A stretch of 64,000 bases of DNA from Streptomyces sp. NBC_00459 (GTDB lineage: Bacteria > Actinomycetota > Actinomycetes > Streptomycetales > Streptomycetaceae). Positions 42,802 through 50,745 of the stretch are shown piece by piece. The position numbers were made by a program, and so were the translations under genes. Location: assembly GCF_036013955.1 (NCBI RefSeq), contig NZ_CP107903.1, positions 558,001 to 622,000 on the forward strand, given 5' to 3'. Under the pieces are notes generated by a model that worked only from the letters and a program-made list of their open reading frames with translations, was not told where the DNA came from and searched no databases. Position 1 is the first letter of the stretch, and every line of letters begins with the position of its first letter.

Positions 42802-44172
42802 CTACTTCAGGTCCGCCATCGACTTGCCGACGTCGGCGAGCGTCATCGGCTTGCCATAGGAACCCTTGTACTTGTAAGCCGGGATGTCGCAACGGTAGGA
42901 GCCCTGATCCGGCTTGAAATCGGCGACGGTCCAGCCCTTGTCGGTCGCCTGCACCACGTTGAAGCACTTGGGCGGGTTGGTGACCTTCGTCAGGTCCATG
43001 GGGGCCTGGAGACCGCCCGCGGTCCACTCCGTCTGTTTCATCGCGTTCTCGTACACGCACTTGCGGGTCAGGTCGTCGCACTCACCGGCAGCGGTGGCGA
43101 ACAGCAGCCAGGCGGTGAAGGAGCGCAGCGCGGGCAGGGTGACCTGGGCGTCGGGCGCGTACTTGGCGAACAGCTCCTGGACCTGCTTGGTCGCCGGGTT
43201 GTCGGCGGCCTGCTCCAGCGGGGTGACCCCGCTGAGATCGGCGTAGTTGTTCTGCTCCGCGATCGCGGTTCCGGCCAGCTTGAGGAAGGCGGGGCCGTAG
43301 GCGTTGTTGTTGGTGTCGATCCAGTCGAGCTTGTAGCCGGTGTTGGTGAGCGCCTGTTCCAGCTTGGCGAGCTCGGCGAAGGAGCCGTTGAAGATGAGGC
43401 CCTTGATCTTCTTGCTCTTGATGGTCTGCGCGTACGGCGTCCAGTCGGAGACGCCGGCCGCCGGGTAGACGTCCGCGTAGTCCAGCTTGCCGCCGAGCGC
43501 CGGGATCAGTTCCTTGTCCTGCTCGGCGATGACCTTGGTGATCGGAACGTCACCGGAGATGACGCCGACGTGCTGGGCGGAGTCCGGGAAGGCCTCCTTG
43601 ATCAGCCAGGAGTAGTAGCCGGTGTATACCGCGTAGCCGACTCCCGCGCTCTGGGCGAGCACCTGGAGGTCCGCGCCGACGGCGTTCACCATGCCCGACT
43701 GCGCGGGGAAGTCGGGCAGCAGACAGTTCAGCCGCGCCTTGACACCGAGCCCGTCGAAGGCGGCACCGCCACCGACGAGCGCGAAGTCGTCCCGGCAGGC
43801 CTCGATCATCCGCTGCTGCACCTCCATGAGCTTGGAGTCGCGGGTGACGGGGACGATCTTGCGGCCGTTGATGCCGCCGGCGGCATTGCACCACGAGGTG
43901 AACACCTTGGCCGCGTTGACGAACTCCGGGTTCTTGGTGAACCCGATGTCGCTGAACACACCGACCTTGATCTCGCTGTCGGTGACTCCCTGTTCGGTCA
44001 CGGACTTGGGGCTGCCGGAGTGGCAGACGTTCTTGAGTGTGCCGAAGTCCGCGTTCGCGGCGGCACCGGACGCGGATGTGGACGGCTCTCCGGCACTGGA
44101 TGTGTTCGTGGAGCGATCGGAACACCCGGCCAGGGCCAGGACGAGCGCGGTCGCGATGAGCAGTCGTCTCAT
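42802..44172 (-). CDS. ABC transporter substrate-binding lipoprotein (LivK/Peripla_BP_6 type)
   Basis: A 456-residue lipoprotein. The signal peptide MRRLLIATALVLALAGC ends with lipobox Cys17, followed by a Ser/Thr/Ala-rich linker and a type I periplasmic binding domain (SEIKVGVFSDIGF, EFVNAAKVFTSWCNAAGGINGRKIVPV). This is the family that delivers amino acids or aromatic/carboxylic acids to Liv-type importers. ATG 44172 has GGGAGG upstream; an ATG at 44214 is possible but would bury the signal peptide. No permease or ATPase is near. The orphan LivHM-LivG-LivF set at 10730-14239 is the likely partner. Confidence 0.92.
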   Translation of the reverse strand: MRRLLIATALVLALAGCSDRSTNTSSAGEPSTSASGAAANADFGTLKNVCHSGSPKSVTEQGVTDSEIKVGVFSDIGFTKNPEFVNAAKVFTSWCNAAGGINGRKIVPVTRDSKLMEVQQRMIEACRDDFALVGGGAAFDGLGVKARLNCLLPDFPAQSGMVNAVGADLQVLAQSAGVGYAVYTGYYSWLIKEAFPDSAQHVGVISGDVPITKVIAEQDKELIPALGGKLDYADVYPAAGVSDWTPYAQTIKSKKIKGLIFNGSFAELAKLEQALTNTGYKLDWIDTNNNAYGPAFLKLAGTAIAEQNNYADLSGVTPLEQAADNPATKQVQELFAKYAPDAQVTLPALRSFTAWLLFATAAGECDDLTRKCVYENAMKQTEWTAGGLQAPMDLTKVTNPPKCFNVVQATDKGWTVADFKPDQGSYRCDIPAYKYKGSYGKPMTLADVGKSMADLK

Positions 44173-44227
44173 CGGTCCTCCCGGTGAAATGGGTTCTGGA
44201 ACCGCGGTGATCACCCAGGTGCGGTGA

Positions 44228-45436
44228 TCAGGTGACCGCGCCCGCCTCTTTCAGTTCGAGGATGCGGGCCCAGTCCAGGCCCAGTTCGAGGAGGATCTCC
44301 TCGGTCTGGGCGGCGAACTCGGGCGCAGGCCCGAGTGGTACGGGGGTGGTGACGTCGAACTGCACGGGGCTGGCGGCGAGTTGGAGTTCGCCGGCCGTCA
44401 CGAGGTACTCGTTGGCCCGGACCTGGGCGTCCTCGCCCACCTGGAGGGTGTTCTGTACGGGGGCCCAGGGTCCGGCGAGGGTGGCGAAGCGCTTCGTCCA
44501 GTCGGCGAGTGTGCGGCCCGCGAGCACCTCGCGCAGGATCTTGACGGCCTGCTCGGTGTTGGCGGCAATGAGGTCGGCGGTGGCGAAGCGGGGGTCCTCG
44601 GCGAGGTCCGGGCGGTCGATGTGGTGGCACACGTCGGCCCAGAACTTGCCGGGCTGCATCATCACGAAGGCCAGATGGTGGCCGTCGGAGGTGACGTACA
44701 GCCCGGACAGGGGGTTGGCCGGGGAGCCGTGGGCGCCCGCCGGTGGCGCGGCCCAGGGCCTGCCGAGATGGAGGGAGAGCGCGGTGGCGTGTCCCATGGC
44801 CCAGACGCCGCTGCCGAGCAGGGACACGTCGACGACCGAGGTCTCACCGGTGCGTTCGCGTCGCAGCAGCGCCGCCGCGATACCGCCGGCGAGGTTGGTC
44901 CCCGAGATGGTGTCCCCGTAGGCGGGTCCGGGCGGGTTGATGAGACCTTCGCTGCCGGCCGGGGTGATGCTGGCCGCGGTGCCGGCCCGGCACCAGAAGG
45001 CGGTCATGTCGTAGCCGCCCTTGACGGCCTCGGGGCCGCGTGGTCCGAGGGCGCTCCCCCGGGCGTAGACGATGTCCGGGTTGACGGCGCGGATGTCGTC
45101 CACGTCGATGCCGAACCGTTCGCGGTGTCCGGGCAGGAAGCTGGTGAGGAACACGTCCGCGCGCCTGGCCAGGTCGTAGAGCACCTCGCGGCCCTCGGTC
45201 TTGGAGATGTCGAGGCCCAGGCTGCGCTTGCCCCGGTTGGCGTGCTCGACGTTGGGGTTCGGGTCACCCTCGACGACGAACGTGCCGGTCCGCCTGAGCC
45301 CGCGTTGCGGATCGCCGTTGACCGCGTGCTCGACCTTGATGACGTCGGCACCCCAGTCGGCGAGTACGGCTCCGGCCGAGGGGACGAAGCCGTACATGGC
45401 GACTTCGAGGACCCGGATTCCCTCCAGGGGCCTCAC
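44228..45436 (-). CDS. CaiB/BaiF class III CoA-transferase
   Basis: A 402-residue CoA transferase: LEGIRVLEVAMYGFVPSAGAVLADWGADVIKVEH-type N-terminal elements, ANRGKRSLGLDI, catalytic Asp in GPAYGDTISGTNLAGGIAA, and the small domain SGLYVTSDGHHLAFVMMQPGKFW. Length is standard. The GTG at 45436 overlaps the aldehyde dehydrogenase stop by 4 bp. It is the fourth family III transferase of the window; their sequences differ enough to suggest different acyl pairs. Confidence 0.92.
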   Translation of the reverse strand: MRPLEGIRVLEVAMYGFVPSAGAVLADWGADVIKVEHAVNGDPQRGLRRTGTFVVEGDPNPNVEHANRGKRSLGLDISKTEGREVLYDLARRADVFLTSFLPGHRERFGIDVDDIRAVNPDIVYARGSALGPRGPEAVKGGYDMTAFWCRAGTAASITPAGSEGLINPPGPAYGDTISGTNLAGGIAAALLRRERTGETSVVDVSLLGSGVWAMGHATALSLHLGRPWAAPPAGAHGSPANPLSGLYVTSDGHHLAFVMMQPGKFWADVCHHIDRPDLAEDPRFATADLIAANTEQAVKILREVLAGRTLADWTKRFATLAGPWAPVQNTLQVGEDAQVRANEYLVTAGELQLAASPVQFDVTTPVPLGPAPEFAAQTEEILLELGLDWARILELKEAGAVT

Positions 45437-46869
45437 CGGACGACCGCCGCGAAGGACTTGTACTCCAGGAACTCCTCAAGCCCGGGGACCCCGCTCTCGC
45501 GGCCGATGCCGGACTGCTTGTAGCCGCCGAACGGCACGTCCGCGGCGAAGTAGTTGCCGCCGTTGATGCTGAACGTGCCGGTACGGATGCGGCGGGCCAG
45601 GGCGACGGCCCGTTCCTCGTCGGCGCTCTGGATCCCGCCGGACAGCCCGTAGACCGAGTTGTTGGCGATGCGCACGGCGTCGTCATCGTCGTCGTACGGG
45701 ATGACCGCGAGCACGGGGCCGAATACCTCGTCCTGGGCGATCTCGCTGTCCGGGTCGACGTCGGTGAGCAGGGTGGGAGTGAAGTAGAAGCCGGGGTCGA
45801 CCTTCGTACCCCCGCTGACGAGCTTCGCGCCCGCGGCGACGGCCCGCTGGACCATGCCGTCGACCTTGTCGCGCTGTCTGGCGCTGATGAGCGGCCCGGC
45901 GAAGGTCTTGGGGTCGGTGGGGTCGCCCATGCGCATCCGGGCAAGGCCGGCGGCGACCTTCTCGACGATCTCGTCGTGATGCGCCCGGGGCACCAGAAGC
46001 CGGGTGGTGAGCGCGCAGCCCTGTCCCGAGTGGGAGCAGATGGTGCCGGCCGCGAACATGGCGGCGGTGGTGAAGTCGGCGTCGTCGAGGATGATCATCG
46101 CGGACTTGCCGCCGAGTTCCAGGAACACCTTCTTCACGGTGCGGCCGGCGACCTCCATGATCCGGCGGCCGGTGGCGGTGGACCCGGTGAAGGAGACCAT
46201 GTCGACGTCGGGGTGGCCGGTGAGCACCTCGGCGGCCTCGACGGAGGTGGAGGTCAGCACGTTGACCACGCCGGGCGGGATGTCGGTGTGCCCGGCGATC
46301 AGTTCACCCAGGAACAGCGTCGTCAGGGGCGTGTCCGGGGCGCCCTTGAGGACGACCGTGCAGCCCGCGGCGAGCGAGGGGGCGAGCTTGGCCAGGGCCA
46401 GCTGGTTGGGGTAGTTGTACGCGGTGATCGCGGAGACGACCCCGACGGCCTCCTTCTCCACCCAGCGGCGGTGGCGCTGACCGCGGATCTCGACCTCGCC
46501 GAGGTCCTCGGTCAGGGGGTACTTGCGCAGCAGGTCCGCGTAGTAGCGGACGAGTTTGACCGGGTCGTCGAGCTGGGGGCCGTAGGTGAGCATGCGGGGT
46601 GCGCCGACCTCGGCGATCGTCAGCTCGCGCAGCTCTTCCAGGTGGTCGGTCAGCGCCTGGTGGAGCTGGTCGAGACAGCGGATGCGGAACTGGACGTCGG
46701 TCGGCCAGTTCGTGGTGTCGAAGGCGCGACGGGCGGCGGCCACGGCGGCCTCCGTCTGGGCGACCGTGGCATCGGGAGCCTGGCCCAGGACCTCGCCGGT
46801 GGCGGGGTTGAGCGAGGGGAAGAGGTTCTCGGTCCCGACGAGCGATCCGTCGATCAGCAGCCGCTTCAC
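45433..46869 (-). CDS. Aldehyde dehydrogenase (NAD(P)+)
   Basis: A 478-residue ALDH superfamily enzyme. VSAITAYNYPNQLALAKLAPSLAAG-like cofactor region, FTGSTATGRRIMEVAG, catalytic Glu in FLELGGKSAMIIL, catalytic Cys285 in SGQGCALTTRL, and the late EVFGPVLAVIPYDD are all present. It should oxidise an aldehyde, for instance one released by the aldolase-type fusion or produced by P450 oxidation, to the acid. GTG 46869 has AAAGGGGAG upstream. It lies between an SDR gene (34 bp upstream) and the CoA transferase gene. Confidence 0.94.
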   Translation of the reverse strand: MKRLLIDGSLVGTENLFPSLNPATGEVLGQAPDATVAQTEAAVAAARRAFDTTNWPTDVQFRIRCLDQLHQALTDHLEELRELTIAEVGAPRMLTYGPQLDDPVKLVRYYADLLRKYPLTEDLGEVEIRGQRHRRWVEKEAVGVVSAITAYNYPNQLALAKLAPSLAAGCTVVLKGAPDTPLTTLFLGELIAGHTDIPPGVVNVLTSTSVEAAEVLTGHPDVDMVSFTGSTATGRRIMEVAGRTVKKVFLELGGKSAMIILDDADFTTAAMFAAGTICSHSGQGCALTTRLLVPRAHHDEIVEKVAAGLARMRMGDPTDPKTFAGPLISARQRDKVDGMVQRAVAAGAKLVSGGTKVDPGFYFTPTLLTDVDPDSEIAQDEVFGPVLAVIPYDDDDDAVRIANNSVYGLSGGIQSADEERAVALARRIRTGTFSINGGNYFAADVPFGGYKQSGIGRESGVPGLEEFLEYKSFAAVVR

Positions 46870-46903
46870 CGCGAACTCCCCTTTACGTCGCCGACCTGCC
46901 GCC

Positions 46904-47635
46904 TCACAGCCGGACCCCCTGGCCGCCGTCGACGGCGACGACCTGGCCGGTCAGCCAGCCCGCGGCGTCGGAGAGCAGGAACAGCACGGTCGGGGTGAGG
47001 TCGCCCGGCTGCCCCATCCGGCCGAGCGCCAGCCTCTGCGCCATCGCGGCCTGATGTTCCTTCGGCAGGACGGTGCCGGTGGCCTCGGTGTCCGTCGGTC
47101 CCGGGGCGATGCCGTTGACCCGGATGTTCCGGCCGCCGAGTTCGGCGGCGAGCGAGGCGGTGAGGTGGTTGATACCGGCCTTGGCGAGCCCGTAGTACCC
47201 GGTGGCCATGTAGGAGGCGGTGGACGACTGGTTGACGATCGCGCCGCCCTCGGTCATGTGCGGGACGACCGCCCGGGTGCAGTAGATCGCGCCCATCAGG
47301 TTCACCTGGAGGAAGCGGTTGAGGTAGTCCAGGTCGACGGTGGTGAGACCGTCGCGCTTCATGCTGTGGTAGATCGCGGCGTTGTTGACCAGGTAGTCGA
47401 TCCGGCCGAACTCCGCGACCGCGGCGGCGGCCATCGCCTCGGCCGACTCCGGGTCACCGACGTCGACCCTGACGAAGACCGCCCCGTCGATGTCCTTGGC
47501 GACCCGCTGCCCCTGCTCCTCGTTGATCTCGGCGACGACGACGCGGGCACCCTCGGCGGCCAGCGCCCGAGCGTAGTCCTCGCCGATTCCCTGTCCGGCA
47601 CCGGTGACGATCGCCACCTTGTCCTGGAACCGCAT
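46904..47635 (-). CDS. SDR family oxidoreductase
   Basis: A 243-residue classical SDR: VAIVTGAGQGIGEDYARAL, VVVAEINEE, NNAAIYHSMK, Ser in VNQSSTASYMATG, Tyr-Lys in GYYGLAKAGINHL, and the C-terminal LTGQVVAVDGGQGVRL. The start was set at ATG 47635, with AAGGAG six bases upstream; the frame also reaches 47671. It is the first gene of the long leftward operon L (47635 to 37154), downstream of an imperfect operator at 47678-47692. It is likely an alcohol dehydrogenase in the side-chain or ring branch of the pathway. Confidence 0.92.
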   Translation of the reverse strand: MRFQDKVAIVTGAGQGIGEDYARALAAEGARVVVAEINEEQGQRVAKDIDGAVFVRVDVGDPESAEAMAAAAVAEFGRIDYLVNNAAIYHSMKRDGLTTVDLDYLNRFLQVNLMGAIYCTRAVVPHMTEGGAIVNQSSTASYMATGYYGLAKAGINHLTASLAAELGGRNIRVNGIAPGPTDTEATGTVLPKEHQAAMAQRLALGRMGQPGDLTPTVLFLLSDAAGWLTGQVVAVDGGQGVRL

Positions 47636-47677
47636 CCTGTCTCCTTGCTCGGATGGGCGGCCTTGCTCCAACGTGGC

Positions 47678-47692
47678 GGAAACTACATTCTC
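47678..47692. promoter_or_regulatory. Imperfect operator (right half ATTCTC) upstream of operon L
   Basis: GGAAAC-TAC-ATTCTC has an intact right half-site and a degenerate left half. A further half-site, CGAGAAT, lies at 47720-47726 and a perfect palindrome at 47832-47852 in the same 235-bp divergent spacer. Together they may form an array that controls both operon L and operon M. Confidence 0.45.
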
Positions 47693-47831
47693 ACTTTCAG
47701 CAAATCAACCATCCGAACACGAGAATGTGCCGCATCACAGTGAGTTGACGGCAACCGGAGCACCTCGACGCATCGCCCCCGACGCCTCACTCCCCACCGG
47801 GAGATCCGCACGACACTTCCCGGCGACCACC

Positions 47832-47852
47832 AGCGAGAATATCATTCTCGCT
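47832..47852. promoter_or_regulatory. Operator palindrome, longest copy (9-3-9)
   Basis: A 21-bp palindrome whose core is CGAGAAT-ATC-ATTCTCG with AG/CT added outside: nine paired bases on each side of a 3-bp spacer. It lies 18 bp upstream of the SDR start at 47871. The reverse strand holds TATTCT within the palindrome. It is the most extended copy of the island's operator. Confidence 0.85.
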
Positions 47853-47870
47853 CAGGGAAGGAATATTTTC

Positions 47871-48602
47871 ATGATCCACGTGGGAGACCGCATGAAAACC
47901 GCAGTTGTCACCGGAGGCAGCTCCGGGATCGGGCTGGCCGTCGCCGAGCGACTGAAGGCCGACGGCTATCACGTCGCGACCCTCGACCTGAACCCATCCG
48001 ACTCGGCCCCGGCACTGTCACAGATCGCCGACGTCACCGACCGGGCCCAGGTGGACAAGGCGCTGGCCGCCGTCCGGGAGCGGCTCGGACCATGCACCAT
48101 CCTGGTCAACGCGGCCGGAGTGGCCGGCTACAAGCGGTTCCAGGATCTGACGTTCGCCGCCTGGCAGCGGGTCGTCGACATCAACCTCAACAGCGTCTTC
48201 CACTGCGTCCAGGCCGTACTGCCCGACATGCTGGAGGCGGGCTGGGGACGGATCGTCAACATCTCCTCCTCCAGCGCCCAGTCCGGGCAGCAGTTCATGA
48301 CGCACTACGTCGCGGCCAAGTCGGCGGTCAACGGCCTGACCAAGGCGCTGGCACTCGAACTGGGCCCGGCCGGCATCACCGTCAACGCGGTGCCACCGGG
48401 CTTCATCGACACACCCATGCTGCGCAGGGCGGAGTCGCGCGAACTGCTCGGCGGGACGGTCGAGGAACACATCGAGCGCACCCCCGTACGGCGGGTCGGA
48501 CGCCCCGAGGACATCGCCGCGGCCTGCGCGTTCCTCGTCTCGGAGGAGGCCGGGTACATCACCGGGCAGATCCTGGGCGTGAACGGCGGGCGCAACACAT
48601 GA
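47871..48602 (+). CDS. SDR family oxidoreductase (FabG-like)
   Basis: A 243-residue SDR: AVVTGGSSGIGLAVAERL, ATLDLNPSD (Asp, NAD preference), VNAAGVAGYKRF, Ser in NISSSSAQSGQQF, Tyr-Lys in THYVAAKSAVNGL and ITGQILGVNGG. The ATG at 47871 has GGGAAGGA eight bases upstream; ATG 47892 has GGGAGA four bases upstream and yields a protein starting MKTAVVTGG, so either start is possible. The stop overlaps the CMD gene start (ATGA). It opens rightward operon M, directly downstream of the 47832-47852 operator. Confidence 0.9.
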   Translation: MIHVGDRMKTAVVTGGSSGIGLAVAERLKADGYHVATLDLNPSDSAPALSQIADVTDRAQVDKALAAVRERLGPCTILVNAAGVAGYKRFQDLTFAAWQRVVDINLNSVFHCVQAVLPDMLEAGWGRIVNISSSSAQSGQQFMTHYVAAKSAVNGLTKALALELGPAGITVNAVPPGFIDTPMLRRAESRELLGGTVEEHIERTPVRRVGRPEDIAAACAFLVSEEAGYITGQILGVNGGRNT

Positions 48603-49132
48603 ACCACCCGCGCCGTATCGCGCCGCTCCCGCACGCCGAGTACCTGAAGGCGCTGGGCCCCTCGGCCCCCGACCCGCAGAAACCGCCCTCGAACGCGCTC
48701 GGACTGCTCGCCCGGCACCCCGAACTGGCCAAGGCCTTCCTCGCGTTCAACAAGTACCTGCTCGTCGACTCGACGCTCTCGAAGCGCACCCGTGAGCTGG
48801 TCGTCCTGCGGGTGGCATGGCGGCGGCAGTGCCGGTACGAGTGGGCGCAGCACGTCCTGATCGCCCGGCGCGCCGGGATCTCCGACGAGGAGATCGACCT
48901 GGTCCGGACCGGCGCCCCGACACTCCTCAACCGGGCGGTGGACGAGCTGGAGACGGACTCGCGGCTGTCCGACGCGACCTACGAGGCACTGGGCGCGGAC
49001 CTGGACGAGCAGCAGCTCCTGGACCTGGTGTTCACGGTCGGCACATACGGCGTGCTGGCCACGACCTTCAACACCTTCGAGGTGGAGCTGGATCCAGGAA
49101 TCCCTCACGAGAACTTCAATAGCCACACATGA
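48599..49132 (+). CDS. Carboxymuconolactone decarboxylase family protein
   Basis: A 177-residue CMD/AhpD-like all-helical protein. The core RTRELVVLRVAWRRQCRYEWAQHVLIARRAG carries the Cys-x-Tyr-Glu-Trp-x-Gln-His motif. This subgroup has one Cys instead of the CxxC of AhpD peroxidases, which points to a decarboxylase- or lactonase-like role. It is encoded between an SDR and, after an operator, a Rieske oxygenase. The 3' end lies 3 bp from the operator's core. It may process a lactone or keto acid in the pathway. Confidence 0.9.
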   Translation: MNHPRRIAPLPHAEYLKALGPSAPDPQKPPSNALGLLARHPELAKAFLAFNKYLLVDSTLSKRTRELVVLRVAWRRQCRYEWAQHVLIARRAGISDEEIDLVRTGAPTLLNRAVDELETDSRLSDATYEALGADLDEQQLLDLVFTVGTYGVLATTFNTFEVELDPGIPHENFNSHT

Positions 49133-49147
49133 GAATGCTATTCTCAT
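49129..49147. promoter_or_regulatory. Operator palindrome ATGAGAAT-GCT-ATTCTCAT
   Basis: A perfect 8-3-8 palindrome in the 34-bp gap between the CMD and Rieske oxygenase genes; it overlaps the CMD stop codon (49130-49132). TATTCT on the plus strand could be the -10 box of a promoter that drives the oxygenase gene separately. Core and spacer are identical to those at 20635-20651. Confidence 0.85.
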
Positions 49148-49166
49148 TTTGGAGAAGGGAGTGATC

Positions 49167-50432
49167 ATGCCACACTTCGCCAAGCCGGCGGCCGGAAGCT
49201 GGACCGAGCAGTACCCCGAGTTGGGCACGAGCCCCGTGAACTACGAGGACTCGATCGACCCCGCGTACTACGAGGCCGAGCGGGAGGCCGTCTTCAAGCG
49301 GACCTGGCTGAACGTCGGGCGCGTGGAGCAGGTGCCGAAGACCGGCAGCTACTTCACGAAGGAGCTCGCGGTCGCGGACACCTCGCTGATCGTCGTGCGG
49401 GGCAGGGACAAGGAGATCCGTGCCTTCCACAACATCTGCCGACACCGCGGCAACAAGCTGGTGTGGAACGACTTCCCCGGTGAGGAGGTCAAGGGCACCT
49501 GCCGTCAGTTCACCTGCAAGTACCACGCCTGGCGCTACAGCCTCGACGGCGATCTCACCTTCGTCCAGCAGGAGCAGGAGTTCTTCGACCTGGACAAGTC
49601 CGACTACGGCCTCAAGCAGGTCCGCTGCGAGGTCTGGGAAGGCTTCGTCTTCGTCAACCTGGACCCGAACGCGCCGCCGCTGCGGGAGTACCTCGGCGAC
49701 CTGGCCAAGGGCCTGGAGGGCTATCCCTTCCACGAGATGACCGAGGTCTTCACCTACAAGGCCGAGATCGGCAGCAACTGGAAGCTGTTCATCGACGCGT
49801 TCGCGGAGTTCTACCACGCCCCCGTCCTGCACATGAAGCAGGCCGTCAAGGACGAGGCCGACAAGCTCTTCAACGTCGGGTACGAAGCACTGCACTACGA
49901 GATCCACAGTCCGCACTCGATGATCTCGTCCTGGGGAGGCATGTCGCCGCCCAAGGACCTGAGCATCGTCAAGCCCATCGAACGCGTGCTGCGCAGCGGC
50001 CTGTTCGGACCGTGGGAGGCGCCCGACATCGAGGGGCTCGACCCCCTGCCCCCCGGCCTCAACCCGGGCGGGCACCGAGCCTGGGGGAACGATTCCTTCG
50101 AGTTCTTCCCCAACATGACGCTGCTGATCTGGAAGCCCGGCTGGTATCTGACGTACCACTACTGGCCGACGGCGGTGGACAGGCACATCTTCGAGGCCAA
50201 CCTGTACTTCGTGCCCGCCAGGACGGCCCGCGAGCGGCTCAAGCAGGAGCTCGCGGCGGTGACGTTCAAGGAGTACGCCCTCCAGGACGGCAACACCCTG
50301 GAGGCCACCCAGACCATGCTCAAGAGCCGGGTCGTGACCGACTTCCCGCTCTGCGACCAGGAGTTGCTGCTCCGCCATCTGCACAAGACGGTCGCCGACC
50401 ACGTCAAGGAGCACACCGATGCTGCCCAGTGA
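49167..50432 (+). CDS. Rieske non-heme iron oxygenase, alpha subunit
   Basis: A 421-residue ring-hydroxylating or O-demethylating oxygenase subunit. The Rieske cluster ligands are Cys91-Arg-His93 and Cys117-x-x-His120. The mononuclear iron site is in DAFAEFYHAPVLH, with His217 and His222; the Asp ligand is probably in the C-terminal DFPLCDQELL. No beta subunit is encoded nearby, suggesting an alpha3 enzyme. The likely electron donor is the FNR/[2Fe-2S] protein at 31934-32941. Start ATG 49167 has GAAGGGAG upstream. It overlaps a small partner gene by 14 bp. Confidence 0.94.
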   Translation: MPHFAKPAAGSWTEQYPELGTSPVNYEDSIDPAYYEAEREAVFKRTWLNVGRVEQVPKTGSYFTKELAVADTSLIVVRGRDKEIRAFHNICRHRGNKLVWNDFPGEEVKGTCRQFTCKYHAWRYSLDGDLTFVQQEQEFFDLDKSDYGLKQVRCEVWEGFVFVNLDPNAPPLREYLGDLAKGLEGYPFHEMTEVFTYKAEIGSNWKLFIDAFAEFYHAPVLHMKQAVKDEADKLFNVGYEALHYEIHSPHSMISSWGGMSPPKDLSIVKPIERVLRSGLFGPWEAPDIEGLDPLPPGLNPGGHRAWGNDSFEFFPNMTLLIWKPGWYLTYHYWPTAVDRHIFEANLYFVPARTARERLKQELAAVTFKEYALQDGNTLEATQTMLKSRVVTDFPLCDQELLLRHLHKTVADHVKEHTDAAQ

Positions 50433-50739
50433 GTTCGCGGCGCTCGAACCGTTCACCCCATGGGTCCTGGAGACCGAACGGGAGCGCTACAGCAAGCGCC
50501 TGGCCAGCTCCATGGAGGAGATGCAGGCCTTCTACGACGTGGCGTTCCCGCTCCTCGAGCAGGCGTCCGACCACCTCGACAACTACCCGCTCGACGAGCT
50601 TCCGGAGCCCGAGCGCAATCTGCTCCTGCTGATGTTCTCCCTGGTGAACGTCTCGTTCCCGGTCGAGGTGTGGAAGCAGGCCCGGGTACCGGACAGCGGG
50701 GCCGCCTACATGGACCTCGTCGTCGAACCCAGGGTCTGA
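50419..50739 (+). CDS. Small hypothetical protein coupled to Rieske oxygenase
   Basis: A 106-residue acidic, mostly helical protein (ERYSKRLASSMEEMQAFYDVAFPLLEQASDHLDNY, then EPERNLLLLMFSLVNVSFPVEVW, given in pieces). I do not recognise a family. It has no cysteines, signal peptide or membrane segment. ATG 50419, with AAGGAG eight bases upstream, lies inside the end of the oxygenase gene, so the two proteins are translationally coupled. A structural or effector subunit of the oxygenase is the simplest guess. Confidence 0.78.
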   Translation: MLPSEFAALEPFTPWVLETERERYSKRLASSMEEMQAFYDVAFPLLEQASDHLDNYPLDELPEPERNLLLLMFSLVNVSFPVEVWKQARVPDSGAAYMDLVVEPRV

Positions 50740-50745
50740 CCGGCC

